Shown here piece after piece: positions 53,041 through 61,896 of a DNA stretch of 64,000 nucleotides (the first letter of the stretch is position 1; every line of letters begins with the position of its first letter). The stretch covers positions 25,720-89,719 of the forward strand of contig JAZKIW010000015.1 of assembly GCA_040384625.1 (NCBI GenBank), written 5' to 3'. The notes below the pieces were generated by a model, which worked only from the letters and a program-made list of their open reading frames with translations, ran no database searches and was not told the DNA's origin. This stretch comes from CADEEN01 sp040384625. Its GTDB lineage: Bacteria; Pseudomonadota; Gammaproteobacteria; Burkholderiales; Burkholderiaceae_C. The position numbers and the translations under genes are program-made.

Positions 53041-54228
53041 TCAGGCGCGCAGCAAGGACAGAGCGCGCACCGCGGCCGAGTCGGGGAACACCGCCTGCTC
53101 GATCAGCGCGCCGGGGATGCGCAGGTGATCGCCGAGCACCCCTTTGAGCACGCTGCGCAGATCGGTGGTCACGCGCAGGTCACGCCCTTCGAAGCGCTGC
53201 GCGCGCGCCAGCCCGGGCCAGTCGGCCAGCACGCGGCCGCCTTGGACCGCGCCACCGAGCACGAAGGCGGCCCCGCCGCTGCCGTGGTCGGTGCCCTGGG
53301 TGCCGTTGACGGCGACCTCGCGGCCGAACTCAGTGGCGACGACGACGACGCTGCGAGACCAGGCGTTGCCGAGCGCATCGCGCAAGGCGGCCAGAGCCAT
53401 GTCGAGCGTGCGCAGGTTGTTGACCAGGGCACCGGCCGGCGCGGCCTGGTTGGCGTGGGTGTCCCAACCGCCCATTTCGAGCACCGCGACGCGCGGGCCC
53501 TGGGCAGCACCGATCAGCTCGCCGGCCTTGCACGCCAGCGCGGTCGTTGCCGCGCGGCCGCCGCCCTGCACCGGGCCTTCGTTCATGCCCGGCTGCTGAC
53601 GCAGCGCCTTGGCGCGAGCCAGGGCCTGGGCCAGGGCGGCGTCGCCGGCATAGAGGAACTCGAGCCGCGCCAGCAGGTCGGCCGAGGGTTCGGGCAGTGC
53701 CGAGGGGGCCCAGGTGTCGATGCGTTCGGTGCCGCGCAGCAACAGCGGCACCGCGGTCGTCAATGCCAGACCGGCGCGGCCCTGGGCGGCGAGCGCGCGC
53801 CCGAGCCAGCCGGTGGCCAGTTCGTGCGGCTGGTTGCCGCCCGACTCGAGCACCTGCTGCGCGTCGAAGTGCGAACGTTCCCGGTAGGCCAGTCCAGTGG
53901 CATGCACAACGACCAGTTCGCCGCTGCGGTACAGGCCGTGCAGTGCCGGCAGCGACGGGTGCAGCGCGAAGGGCGTCCCATCGAGCTGCAGCGGCGGCGC
54001 ACCGAACTGGGCCAGGGGGCCACGCGCGGCAGCGAAGTCCGGATCGCCGACGGCGGGCACCGCGCTCAACCCGTCCAGGCCGCCGCGCAGCAACACGAAG
54101 ACGAAGCGCGGATCGTCGGGGCGCGCGCCGGCCGCAGGGGCGGCCAGGGCCAGACAGATCGGTGAGGCCAATGCGGCCGCGCCGAGCAACCAGTGGCGGC
54201 GAGACAGGGGTGTCGTTTCGTGCCTCAT
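53041..54228 (-). CDS. DUF1501 protein with twin-arginine signal
   Basis: 395 residues. Tat-like signal (LSRRHWLLGAAALASP), then FVFVLLRGGLDGLSAVPAVGDPDF and the alkaline-phosphatase/sulfatase-like motifs VLEMGGWDTHANQ and VVVATEFGREVAVNGTQGTDHGSGG. This places DUF1501 in the alkaline phosphatase-like superfamily, though no reaction is established. The start ATG overlaps the stop of the DUF1800 gene. The two families are usually encoded together and the pair is probably exported and assembled together. Confidence 0.92.
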   Translation of the reverse strand: MRHETTPLSRRHWLLGAAALASPICLALAAPAAGARPDDPRFVFVLLRGGLDGLSAVPAVGDPDFAAARGPLAQFGAPPLQLDGTPFALHPSLPALHGLYRSGELVVVHATGLAYRERSHFDAQQVLESGGNQPHELATGWLGRALAAQGRAGLALTTAVPLLLRGTERIDTWAPSALPEPSADLLARLEFLYAGDAALAQALARAKALRQQPGMNEGPVQGGGRAATTALACKAGELIGAAQGPRVAVLEMGGWDTHANQAAPAGALVNNLRTLDMALAALRDALGNAWSRSVVVVATEFGREVAVNGTQGTDHGSGGAAFVLGGAVQGGRVLADWPGLARAQRFEGRDLRVTTDLRSVLKGVLGDHLRIPGALIEQAVFPDSAAVRALSLLRA

Positions 54229-55673
54229 CGTCGTTGGAGTTCGGGCGACAGCAGCAGCAGCGCCAGTGCCTGCGGCGCGTCGGCAGCCCGGTCGATCTGG
54301 CGCGCGCTGCCGGGTGTCAGCAGCGGACCCAGACTGGCCTGTGCCAGCGCGCGCGCATCGACCTGGCCGCTGACCCGATCGGCCATGCGCGTGGCCCACT
54401 CGACGCGTTTCCACACCGCGTCGGGCCCGAGCCATTCCTGCGCCTGGTCGGGCCAGCCGGCGGGCGAGGGTGCCGCCTGCACGCGCTGGCCAAGAACGGC
54501 AATGCCGGCGTCGGCCTGGCGCTGGAAGGCGACGTGTCCCTGGCGCAGCACGCGCAAGCAGCTCAGCACCCACTCCTCTGGGCTCTTCAGCTTGACTGGC
54601 GCGGGCTGCCAAGGTTCGGGTGCTTCGAGCAGGCTGCGGTAGACGCTGGGCAGGTCGCCGTCGCTGCGCAGGTAGCTCTGCGTGAGCCGTTCCACCAGAG
54701 CCGGCGGGGGCTCGTCAGCGACAAAGTGCATGGCCAGCTTGTTGGCGATGAACCGCGCGGTGGCCGGGTGGCGGGCCAGATCGCGCAGCACCTGACCGAG
54801 CGACTCGCCGCCTTCACGGTAGGACTTGCCGAGCACGGCCTTGTCGCCCGGTTCATGCCAGACGGGCTCGAAGCGCGTCGGGCTTGCCTCTCCTGCCGAA
54901 GCAGTCATGTAGGCCGAGGCCGGCACGCGCCAGCCCGTGAGCACGGCCGCGAAGGCGGTCACGTCGGCCTGGGTGTAGACGCCGGCGCGCGCCGCCGCCG
55001 CGCCGAGCGTGTGGAGTTCGAGCACCTCGCGCGCCAGGTTCTCGTTCAGGCCGGTGATGCGCGGCGCCTCGCCGTCGGCCGCCCGCCGCGCCAGGCGCTC
55101 GACCAGTCGCGAATGCGGCCCGGCGGACTGCTCGTTGTCCAGGTAGCGCAGCATCGCGGGGTGGGTGACCGCGGCGCGCAGCAGGTCTTCGAAGCGGCCA
55201 GCGATGTGCGGGCGTATCGCCTCGCGCTCAAACGCGCCGACCAGGCCACGCGCGCTCGCCTTGGCCATCGAGACGGTGAAGTGATTGGCCCAGAACAGGG
55301 CCAGGCGCTCGGCGAAGGGCCGCTCGGTGAGGGCGGCCGTGGCGAGGCGGGCGCGCGTGTCGGCCTGCACCAGGTGGCGGAAGTGCTCGCCGAATTGCTG
55401 CTCGGACGAGCGCGCATCGCCCTCGCTCATGCTCAGGGGTCCGGCCGTCTGCCGCTGCTGACGTCGCAACTGGACGTATTCGGCATGGCGGCGCAGGCCC
55501 TCCGCGGCGGTGGGCAGGGTCTCGAGCGTGCTGCTGCGTTGCGGGTCGGCCGCACCGATCTGGCCAGCCAGCCAGGCGCGCGGGTCGCCGCGCACGCTGC
55601 CGTCGAGATCGGCTTCGCCGAGGCCAAAGCGGTGGGCCGCGAGCGCGGCCTGTGTCGCTGGGGAGGGACCCAT
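54225..55673 (-). CDS. DUF1800 protein
   Basis: 482 residues. DUF1800 features: AALAAHRFGLGEADLD at the start, ERLALFWANHFTVSMAKASARGLVGAFER, RHPATARFIANKLAMHFVADEP and LREVLELHTLG-like NENLAREVLELHTLG. The function is unknown. No signal peptide precedes the domain, while its partner DUF1501 has a Tat signal, so hitch-hiker export is possible. It starts a two-gene unit. Confidence 0.92.
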   Translation of the reverse strand: MGPSPATQAALAAHRFGLGEADLDGSVRGDPRAWLAGQIGAADPQRSSTLETLPTAAEGLRRHAEYVQLRRQQRQTAGPLSMSEGDARSSEQQFGEHFRHLVQADTRARLATAALTERPFAERLALFWANHFTVSMAKASARGLVGAFEREAIRPHIAGRFEDLLRAAVTHPAMLRYLDNEQSAGPHSRLVERLARRAADGEAPRITGLNENLAREVLELHTLGAAAARAGVYTQADVTAFAAVLTGWRVPASAYMTASAGEASPTRFEPVWHEPGDKAVLGKSYREGGESLGQVLRDLARHPATARFIANKLAMHFVADEPPPALVERLTQSYLRSDGDLPSVYRSLLEAPEPWQPAPVKLKSPEEWVLSCLRVLRQGHVAFQRQADAGIAVLGQRVQAAPSPAGWPDQAQEWLGPDAVWKRVEWATRMADRVSGQVDARALAQASLGPLLTPGSARQIDRAADAPQALALLLLSPELQRR

Positions 55674-55755
55674 TTCGAGGCTCCTGCTTTACAGGCCCGA
55701 AGACTAGCGGGCGCGGAGCTCGGTGTCTTTCCAAGCCCGTCCCGTTTACCGAGCT

Positions 55756-57078
55756 TTACTTCAGCAGCAAAGCCTCTACGGCATTGACGTCGGTCGGGGT
55801 CAGGGTGCCCGACGCCTGGCGTAGGCGCAGACCGCCCAGCAGCACGTCGTAGCGCGCCTTGGACAGGTCACGCTGGGTCGTGAAGAGCTGGGTCTGCGCG
55901 TTCAGCACATCCAGGTTGACGCGCACACCGACCCGGTAGCCGAGCTGGGTCGCCTCGAGCGCGAGCTTGCTCGACGACTCCGCCGCTTCCAGCGCCTTGA
56001 CCTGCGCCTGGCCCGACTGGTAGCCGAAGAAGGCGACGCGCGTGGCCTGGCCCACGCTGCGGCGCGCGGCGTCGAGGTCGTTGCGCGAGCGCTCTTCCAG
56101 CGACAGCGTCTCCTTGATGCGGTTTTGTACCGAGTAGCCGGAAAAGATCGGCACATTCAAGAGCACGCCCAGGCTGGCGCTCGAGGTGGTTCCGGTAGCG
56201 CCACCGCCGTTGATGCGGTTGGCGCCGACGCTGGCCAAGGCGTCGACTGTCGGTAGATGCCCGGCGCGCGCCTTGTCGGTTTCGAGGCGGGCGATTGCCA
56301 GGGCCAGGTCGGCCTTTCTCACGCTGGGGTGGTTGCCCTGCGCCACGACGACCCAGTCGTCGACGCCACTCGGCGCCAGTGCAGGCAGGGCCACCGGCAC
56401 GGCCAGGGCCCGCGGCGTGACATTGCTGCGGCCGACGAGTTGGTCGAGTGCGATGCGCTTGGTGCGCAGGTCGTTCTCGGCCGCGATCTCGGTGGCCGTG
56501 CCGAGGTCGAAGCGGGCCTGCGCCTCGCGGGCGTCGGTGATGGTGGCCGTGCCGACCTCGAAGTTTCGCTTGGCCGATGCGAGTTGCTCGCCGGTCGCCT
56601 TCTTGCTGGCCTGGGCCGCGGCCAGCGAGTCCTGTGACACCAGGACGTCGAAGTAGGTCTGGGCCACGCGCACCAGCAACTCGTGCTCGGCGATCTGCAG
56701 GTCGGCGAGCGAGGACTCGAGCGCGCGCTCCGCCTGGCCGATCGTGGCGTCGTTGGCGCGGTTGAAGAGCGGCTGGCGGCCGGTGATCGAGAAGGCCGTG
56801 GTGGTCGCACCGAAGCTGCTGCCGCCGGGGTTGGTCACCGTCGGCGGCGGATCGGTCTCTGCACGCGTCAGGCTGCCCGCACCGCTGACATTGGGCCGGC
56901 GCAAGGCGTAGCTCTGGGCGGTGCGGTACTGCGCCGAATCGGCCTGCGCGCGCGCGGCGAGGTAAGCGGCGTCGTAGGCGCGGGCGGCCTCATAGACCTC
57001 CTGCAGGCTTTGGGCCCAGCTGCCGGCAGCGGCGGCCAGGGCGATGGTGGCCAGCACCAGGTGTCGCAAACGGGGCAT
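55756..57078 (-). CDS. tolC: TolC family outer-membrane efflux protein
   Basis: 440 residues. Signal peptide ending AAAAGSWAQ, then the duplicated TolC repeat of coiled-coil and barrel strands: SLQEVYEAARAYDAAYLAARA, QPLFNRANDATIGQAERAL, VAQTYFDVLVSQDSL, and again in the second half NVPIFSGYSVQNRIKETLSLE and YRVGVRVNLDVLNAQTQLF. It forms the trimeric channel for tripartite efflux pumps and type I secretion. It is the third gene of the tetR-PIMT-tolC leftward unit. Confidence 0.95.
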   Translation of the reverse strand: MPRLRHLVLATIALAAAAGSWAQSLQEVYEAARAYDAAYLAARAQADSAQYRTAQSYALRRPNVSGAGSLTRAETDPPPTVTNPGGSSFGATTTAFSITGRQPLFNRANDATIGQAERALESSLADLQIAEHELLVRVAQTYFDVLVSQDSLAAAQASKKATGEQLASAKRNFEVGTATITDAREAQARFDLGTATEIAAENDLRTKRIALDQLVGRSNVTPRALAVPVALPALAPSGVDDWVVVAQGNHPSVRKADLALAIARLETDKARAGHLPTVDALASVGANRINGGGATGTTSSASLGVLLNVPIFSGYSVQNRIKETLSLEERSRNDLDAARRSVGQATRVAFFGYQSGQAQVKALEAAESSSKLALEATQLGYRVGVRVNLDVLNAQTQLFTTQRDLSKARYDVLLGGLRLRQASGTLTPTDVNAVEALLLK

Positions 57079-57202
57079 TGAGGGTCCTCGCAGGTGTGTT
57101 CGGGGCAGGAAATTGCAGCGCGCTTTGTAGCCGTTGGCGCCGGCGCCGGCAGCAGGCATGCGATGAGTGGTCGGAAAGCGGGCGCCAAGTGCATCGGCAA
57201 GG

Positions 57203-57856
57203 TCAGAAGCGAAACGGCGCCGGCTCGGGAAACCCTTGCAGGCGTGGCGCTACTGTGTCGAACAGCTCTTCGGACTTGAACTGCGCCGGCGCCATGCGCG
57301 TGATCAGGGTGGCGCGCATCACCGGCTCTTCGCCGACGATCGCCACCAGGCGACCGCCGGGCTTCAGCTGGTCGAGCAGGGCCGGCGGCACCGCCGCCAC
57401 CGAGCCCGACAGCACGATGAGGTCGAACGGTGCTTCGTCCGGCAGGCCGCGCGCGCCGTCGGCCTCGCGCACGCTGGCGTTGGTAATGCCGGCATGGCGC
57501 AGGTTGGCCGCGGCCATCGCCGCCAGCGACGGCCGCACTTCGAGCGTGATCACATGCTGCGCCCTGTGCGCCAACAGGGCCGCCATGAAGCCCGAGCCCG
57601 TGCCGACTTCGAGCACGCGCTCGTGGCGCGCCACGCGCAGCGCCTGCAGCAGGCGCGCTTCAACCTTGGGCGCCAGCATGGCCTGGCCATCGGGGAGCGG
57701 CACCTCGGTATCGAAGAAGGCCAGCCCGCGGCAGGCCGGCGGGACGAAGTCTTCGCGCCTGACGATCGCCAGCAGCGAGAGCACGCCTGGGTCGAGCACC
57801 TCCCAGGGGCGGATCTGCTGCTCGATCATGTTGAAGCGGGCGTGTTCGAAGTTCAT
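57203..57856 (-). CDS. Protein-L-isoaspartate methyltransferase-like protein
   Basis: 217 residues with the SAM fold VLEVGTGSGFMAALLA and the PIMT opening RFNMIEQQIRPWEVLDPGVL. PIMT repairs isoaspartyl residues with SAM. The second motif is degenerate (LSGSVAAVPPALL rather than the usual VTAAAPxIP), so repair activity is not assured. This variant is often found beside tolC in betaproteobacteria. It is 16 bp from the tetR gene end and 124 bp before tolC. Confidence 0.87.
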   Translation of the reverse strand: MNFEHARFNMIEQQIRPWEVLDPGVLSLLAIVRREDFVPPACRGLAFFDTEVPLPDGQAMLAPKVEARLLQALRVARHERVLEVGTGSGFMAALLAHRAQHVITLEVRPSLAAMAAANLRHAGITNASVREADGARGLPDEAPFDLIVLSGSVAAVPPALLDQLKPGGRLVAIVGEEPVMRATLITRMAPAQFKSEELFDTVAPRLQGFPEPAPFRF

Positions 57857-57872
57857 GGTCCGGCGGAGGGTT

Positions 57873-58571
57873 TCAGGCCGATTTTATGGGGCGCCTGGGC
57901 CGCGCCGTCCGGTCCGGCTTCCGCAGCAGACCGCTGAGCACCAGTTCGACGTGATCGGCGATGAATTTCTGGGCGTCGATCGAATGCTGGGTGCAGGCGC
58001 CCAACGCATGCTTGTGCGTGCACAGCATGATCATCGGCAGCAGCAGCGAGTGAACCGCGCTCTCAACGTTGACGGCGCGAAACTCCCCGTTGGCGATGCC
58101 GCGCTGCAGGATGGTGCCGACTAACTGGTGCCCCGGCTCGATGACCTCGCGCACATAGAACTCGGCGATGTCGGGGAAGTTGCGCACCTCCGAGATGATC
58201 AGCTTGAAGGTGCCAGAGGCCGGACTGGCATAGGTCTGCTGCCACCAGGCCACGAGCATCTCGCGCAACACTGGCGCCATCGGGCCGTCGATGCGGCGCA
58301 CCTCTTCGGCCGTGGCCGCGATGCGTGCCGACAGGTAGTGGCCGATCACCGCCTTGAGGAGCTCTTCCTTGCTCGGGTAGTAGAGATACAGCGTGCCCTT
58401 CGACACGCCGGCGCGTTGCGCCACCTCATCGATGCGGGTCGCAGCGAAGCCCTTTTCGACGAACAGGCTCAGGGCCGCCTCGAGCAGTTCGTGCGGACGG
58501 GCGTCCTTGCGCCGTTGTCGTGGCGTCGGACGTTGCTCGACGTTGGATGCGGGGGGAGGGGCGGGTGACAT
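57873..58571 (-). CDS. TetR-family regulator
   Basis: 232 residues. N-terminal helix-turn-helix (LLEAALSLFVEKGFAATRIDEVAQRAGVSKGTLYLYYPSKEELL, residues about 28-75) and an AcrR-like C-terminal ligand domain. It is first in the leftward unit ending with tolC, so it probably represses an efflux channel. ATG at 58571 is followed upstream by a perfect interrupted palindrome (ACTGAC-2-GTCAGT), a likely operator. The Arg-rich ends (PRQRRKDARP; RKPDRTARPRR) are unusual but plausible. Confidence 0.92.
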   Translation of the reverse strand: MSPAPPPASNVEQRPTPRQRRKDARPHELLEAALSLFVEKGFAATRIDEVAQRAGVSKGTLYLYYPSKEELLKAVIGHYLSARIAATAEEVRRIDGPMAPVLREMLVAWWQQTYASPASGTFKLIISEVRNFPDIAEFYVREVIEPGHQLVGTILQRGIANGEFRAVNVESAVHSLLLPMIMLCTHKHALGACTQHSIDAQKFIADHVELVLSGLLRKPDRTARPRRPIKSA

Positions 58572-58582
58572 CTGAATTAATG

Positions 58583-58596
58583 ACTGACTGGTCAGT
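58583..58596. promoter_or_regulatory. Candidate TetR operator
   Basis: ACTGAC TG GTCAGT is a perfect 6-bp inverted repeat with a 2-bp spacer, 11 bp upstream of the tetR start and in the spacer shared with the divergent DUF1439 gene. Position and symmetry suit autoregulation of the tetR-PIMT-tolC unit. No footprint evidence can be had from sequence. Confidence 0.6.
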
Positions 58597-58652
58597 AATG
58601 TAAGCCAGCGCCATCCGCCGGTCAATCCGGGCCGACTCCTAGAATCGGGCGC

Positions 58653-59216
58653 ATGGACCGCCGTTTGGCCGTGTTGACCGTCGCTGCAACCGTGCTCGGA
58701 CCGGGTGGGCTTGCCGGCTGTGCCCTCGTCGGTGGGCCGCGCACCCTGACCCTGTCGCAGGCCGATCTGCAAAGATCGATCGAGCGCCAGTTTCCGCTCC
58801 AGCGTCGCCTGTTCGAGGTTTTCGAGATCCAGGTCGCGCGCCCACTGGTGCGCCTGCTGCCCGAGCTCAACCGCGTCGCCACCGAACTCGATCTGGTGGC
58901 CACCGAGCGCCTGGGCGGGCGCAGCGTGCGCGGCAGCCTGGCGCTGGACTACGCCCTGCGCTACGAGGCGAGCGATGCCAGCATCCGGCTGGCGCACGTC
59001 CAGGTCCAGGACGTGCGCCTGGAGCTAGGCGGCGGTCCGCTCTCGCCCTCGCGCGCCCGCATCGGCGCCTTGCTGGCCGAGCGTCTGCTCGACGACTTCG
59101 TCCTGTACCGCGCCGACGCCGAACGGCTGCGCCTGTTACAGCGCGCCGGCGTCACGGGAGCCGAGATCGCGGTGACCGGGCGCGGCATCGAAGTCCGCTT
59201 CGCCGAGCCTGGCTAG
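58653..59216 (+). CDS. DUF1439 putative lipoprotein
   Basis: 187 residues. Signal peptide with lipobox-like LAGC, then the DUF1439 pattern TLTLSQADLQRSIERQFPLQRRLFEVFEIQVARP and a beta-rich body (LDLVATERLGGRSVRGSLALDYALRYE). DUF1439 proteins have a lipid-binding-like (YceB/BPI-like) fold and sit at the inner face of the outer membrane. Divergent from tetR with the palindrome in between. Confidence 0.88.
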   Translation: MDRRLAVLTVAATVLGPGGLAGCALVGGPRTLTLSQADLQRSIERQFPLQRRLFEVFEIQVARPLVRLLPELNRVATELDLVATERLGGRSVRGSLALDYALRYEASDASIRLAHVQVQDVRLELGGGPLSPSRARIGALLAERLLDDFVLYRADAERLRLLQRAGVTGAEIAVTGRGIEVRFAEPG

Positions 59217-59290
59217 CCCGCAGAACCCGCCCGCTATCATCAGCCGCCTTGGCGCTCGACCGGCTGCGAGCCAACACAACAGGAGTTGCC

Positions 59291-60148
59291 GTGGAGTGGA
59301 TCGTGCTGGCCAAGGCGGCGGTGATGGGCGTCGTCGAGGGGCTGACCGAGTTCCTCCCGATCTCGTCGACGGGGCATCTGATCCTCACCGCCTCGTTGCT
59401 CGACTTCCGTGGCGCCAGCGTGAAGGTCTTCGAGGTCGCAATCCAGACCGGGGCGATGCTGGCGGTGATCTGGGAGTACCGCGAACGCCTGCTGCGCACC
59501 GTCGCCGGCCTGGCAACCGAGGCCCAGGCGCAGCGCTTTGCGCGCAACGTGCTGATCGCTTTCATCCCGGCCGTGGTCTTCGGCCTGGCCTTGGGCAGCG
59601 CGATCAAGGCCCACCTGTTCCATCCGGTGCCGGTCGCGCTGGCATTCGTGATCGGCGGCGTGATCATCCTGTGGGTCGAGAAGCGCCACCGCGACGCCTA
59701 CGGCGCGCTCGATCTGCAGGGCACGCGTCTGGCGCGAGTTGAGAGCGTCGATGACATGTCGGCGCTGGACGCACTCAAGGTCGGCCTGGTGCAGTGCCTC
59801 GCCCTCATCCCGGGCACCAGCCGCTCCGGCGCCACGATCATCGGCGCGATGGTCTTCGGCTTCTCGCGCAAGGCCGCCACCGAGTTCAGTTTCTACCTCG
59901 CGATACCGACCTTGATCGGCGCGGGGGCCTACTCCGTCTGGAAGGAAAGAGCGGTGTTGTCGCCGGCCGATCTGCCGATGTTCGCGGTCGGCACCGTGTT
60001 CGCCTTCTTTAGCGCCTGGCTATGCATCCGTTGGCTGATCCGCTACGTCTCGACGCACGATTTCAGCGCCTTCGCCTGGTACCGCATTGTCTTCGGTGGG
60101 CTGGTGTTGCTCACGGCCGGCACTGGCTGGGTCGAGTGGCGCGCATAG
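59291..60148 (+). CDS. uppP: Undecaprenyl-diphosphatase (bacitracin resistance)
   Basis: 285 residues, eight hydrophobic segments. Motifs GVVEGLTEFLPISSTGHLIL (with catalytic Glu and the PISST loop) and LALIPGTSRSGATIIGA (Arg-containing phosphate loop) are diagnostic. It dephosphorylates undecaprenyl diphosphate to recycle the lipid carrier of peptidoglycan and LPS sugars. GTG at 59291 has AGGAG 5 bp upstream; an earlier in-frame start at 59249 is rejected on that basis. Confidence 0.96.
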   Translation: MEWIVLAKAAVMGVVEGLTEFLPISSTGHLILTASLLDFRGASVKVFEVAIQTGAMLAVIWEYRERLLRTVAGLATEAQAQRFARNVLIAFIPAVVFGLALGSAIKAHLFHPVPVALAFVIGGVIILWVEKRHRDAYGALDLQGTRLARVESVDDMSALDALKVGLVQCLALIPGTSRSGATIIGAMVFGFSRKAATEFSFYLAIPTLIGAGAYSVWKERAVLSPADLPMFAVGTVFAFFSAWLCIRWLIRYVSTHDFSAFAWYRIVFGGLVLLTAGTGWVEWRA

Positions 60149-60223
60149 CTGCGATCAGCAACTTGCATCCGCCGCCGCCGCACGTGCCGCTAGCATGGCC
60201 GGCATTCGCAAAGGAGAGCATCC

Positions 60224-60904
60224 ATGCTGCAACTGGTGATCGGCAACAAGAACTACTCGTCCTGGTCGATGCGGCCCTGGGTGCTGATGCGCCAGCTCGG
60301 TATCGGCTTCGACGAGATCAAGCTGCGTCTGGAGCTCACGCCCGGCTCGGCCTTTCACCGCGAACTCGCGCGTTACACGCCTGCGGGACGAGTGCCGGTG
60401 CTGTTGATCGACGGCTTTGCGGTCTGGGACACTCTGGCGATTGCCGAGGCGCTGGCCGACCTGCGCCCCGACCTGCCCTTGTGGCCGCGCGCCGCCCTCC
60501 AACGCGCCCGCGCGCGCAGTCTGTGTGCGGAGATGCACGCTGGTTTCTCGGCGCTGCGCAATCACTTCCCGATGAACATCGAGGCCAGGCTTCACGATGT
60601 CGGCCCTCGCGTGCTAGCGGCCGAGGCGGCGGCGCGGCAGGACCTGGAGCGCATCGACACGCTGTGGAGCCAGCAACTCGAGGTGAGCGGCGGCCCCTTC
60701 CTGTTTGGCGACTTCGGCATCATCGATGCCTACTACGCGCCGGTCGTTGCCCGTACGCGCAGCTATGCGCTGCCACTGTCGGCGGCAGCGCGCGCCTACG
60801 CCGAGCGGGTCTGGGCCTCGCCGGGTGTCAGCGCCTGGGCCGCCGACGCGCTGGCCGAGCAGGACTTCATCGTCGAAGACGAACCTTATCGGCGCTCGCG
60901 CTGA
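60224..60904 (+). CDS. Glutathione S-transferase family protein
   Basis: 226 residues. Thioredoxin-like N-terminal domain (LQLVIGNKNYSSWSMRPWVLM) with SSWS at the catalytic Ser position, the cis-Pro in GRVPVLLIDG and DTLAIAEALAD; helical C-terminal domain with FLFGDFGIIDAYYAP. It belongs to the zeta/YfcF-like or maleylacetoacetate-isomerase-like group. RBS AAGGAGA. Substrate unknown; no neighbour suggests one. Confidence 0.93.
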   Translation: MLQLVIGNKNYSSWSMRPWVLMRQLGIGFDEIKLRLELTPGSAFHRELARYTPAGRVPVLLIDGFAVWDTLAIAEALADLRPDLPLWPRAALQRARARSLCAEMHAGFSALRNHFPMNIEARLHDVGPRVLAAEAAARQDLERIDTLWSQQLEVSGGPFLFGDFGIIDAYYAPVVARTRSYALPLSAAARAYAERVWASPGVSAWAADALAEQDFIVEDEPYRRSR

Positions 60905-60919
60905 CGCCCGCCGGGCGCT

Positions 60920-61633
60920 TCAACGCCTTGTGAACACCAGGTCCCACACGCCGTGGCCGAGGTTCAGGCCGCGTTGCTCGAACTTGGTCAAGGGCCGGTA
61001 CTCGGGCCGCGGCGCAAAAGCGGCGCTGGTGTTGGCCAGCAGTGGTTCGGCTGACAGTACGGCCAGCATCTGCTCGGCATACGGTTGCCAGTCGGTAGCG
61101 CAGTGCAGGCGGCCACCGGGTGCCAGACGCGACGTGAGCAGCGCCACGAAGGCGGGCTGGATCAGGCGCCGCTTGTGGTGCTTCTTCTTATGCCAGGGGT
61201 CAGGGAAGAACACATGCGCGCCGGCCAGCGAGCCGGGCCTGATCATCCGCTCGAGCACTGCGACCGCGTCGTGCTGCACCAGCCGCAGGTTGCCGAGCCC
61301 GGCCTGGTCGATGCGCTGCAGCAGGGCGCCGACCCCGGGGGCGTGGACCTCGATGCCGATGAAGTCGGTGTCCACCTGAAGGGCCGCGATCTCGGCGGTG
61401 GCCTGGCCCATCCCGAACCCGATCTCGACCACCACAGGCGCCTGTCGGCCGAACGTCGCAACCGGATCGAGCACGGTGGCCTGGAACGGCAGCACAAAGC
61501 GAGGCCCCAGCTCGGCCAAGGCGCGCTGCTGGCCGCTGCCCATGCGGCCGGCGCGCAGCACGTAGCTGCGGATCGCGCGGCGCTCGACGGGGGGCAGCGT
61601 GCCGGCGAGGTCCTCTGGAGGGCTGTCTTGCAT
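60920..61633 (-). CDS. trmB: tRNA (guanine-46-N7)-methyltransferase
   Basis: 237 residues. VVEIGFGMGQATAEIA (SAM motif I), VHAPGVGALLQRID and FFPDPWHKKKHHKRRL (the TrmB signature) are present, as is the C-terminal TKFEQRGLNLGHGVWDL. It makes m7G46 in tRNA variable loops. ATG at 61633 fits the family start; upstream codons are not conserved type. Convergent to the transferase gene. Confidence 0.96.
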   Translation of the reverse strand: MQDSPPEDLAGTLPPVERRAIRSYVLRAGRMGSGQQRALAELGPRFVLPFQATVLDPVATFGRQAPVVVEIGFGMGQATAEIAALQVDTDFIGIEVHAPGVGALLQRIDQAGLGNLRLVQHDAVAVLERMIRPGSLAGAHVFFPDPWHKKKHHKRRLIQPAFVALLTSRLAPGGRLHCATDWQPYAEQMLAVLSAEPLLANTSAAFAPRPEYRPLTKFEQRGLNLGHGVWDLVFTRR

Positions 61634-61896
61634 TGCGGCCGATTGTCTCAAGCGCGCTGACGCGGCCCCAAAGCGGTGATGGATCACGAAACGAGGGGGC
61701 TCGACCGCTGCGAGCCTGTGGATGCCAATGGCGGGTGCCGATACTGCTCAGAGCGCAAGGCCCGGCGTGTTGTCGGCCCGCTCCAACGTCTTTCGCCATG
61801 CCATCCGCCGCCGCTTCCGATACAGGATTCCGAAGACGCCGAGCGCGCCGATCGCCCCGGCTCGGCGTCGCGCGTTGAGCGCTGGACCGCAGCTTC
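61634..61896. other. Divergent intergenic region without a convincing gene
   Basis: The 263 bp between trmB and the GGDEF-EAL gene is the longest unassigned stretch. Short frames with CxxC-like residues (for example beginning near 61676, CRYCSE) run into the next gene in another frame and lack a good RBS or coherent fold. I see no riboswitch, terminator or repeat in it. Confidence 0.4.
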
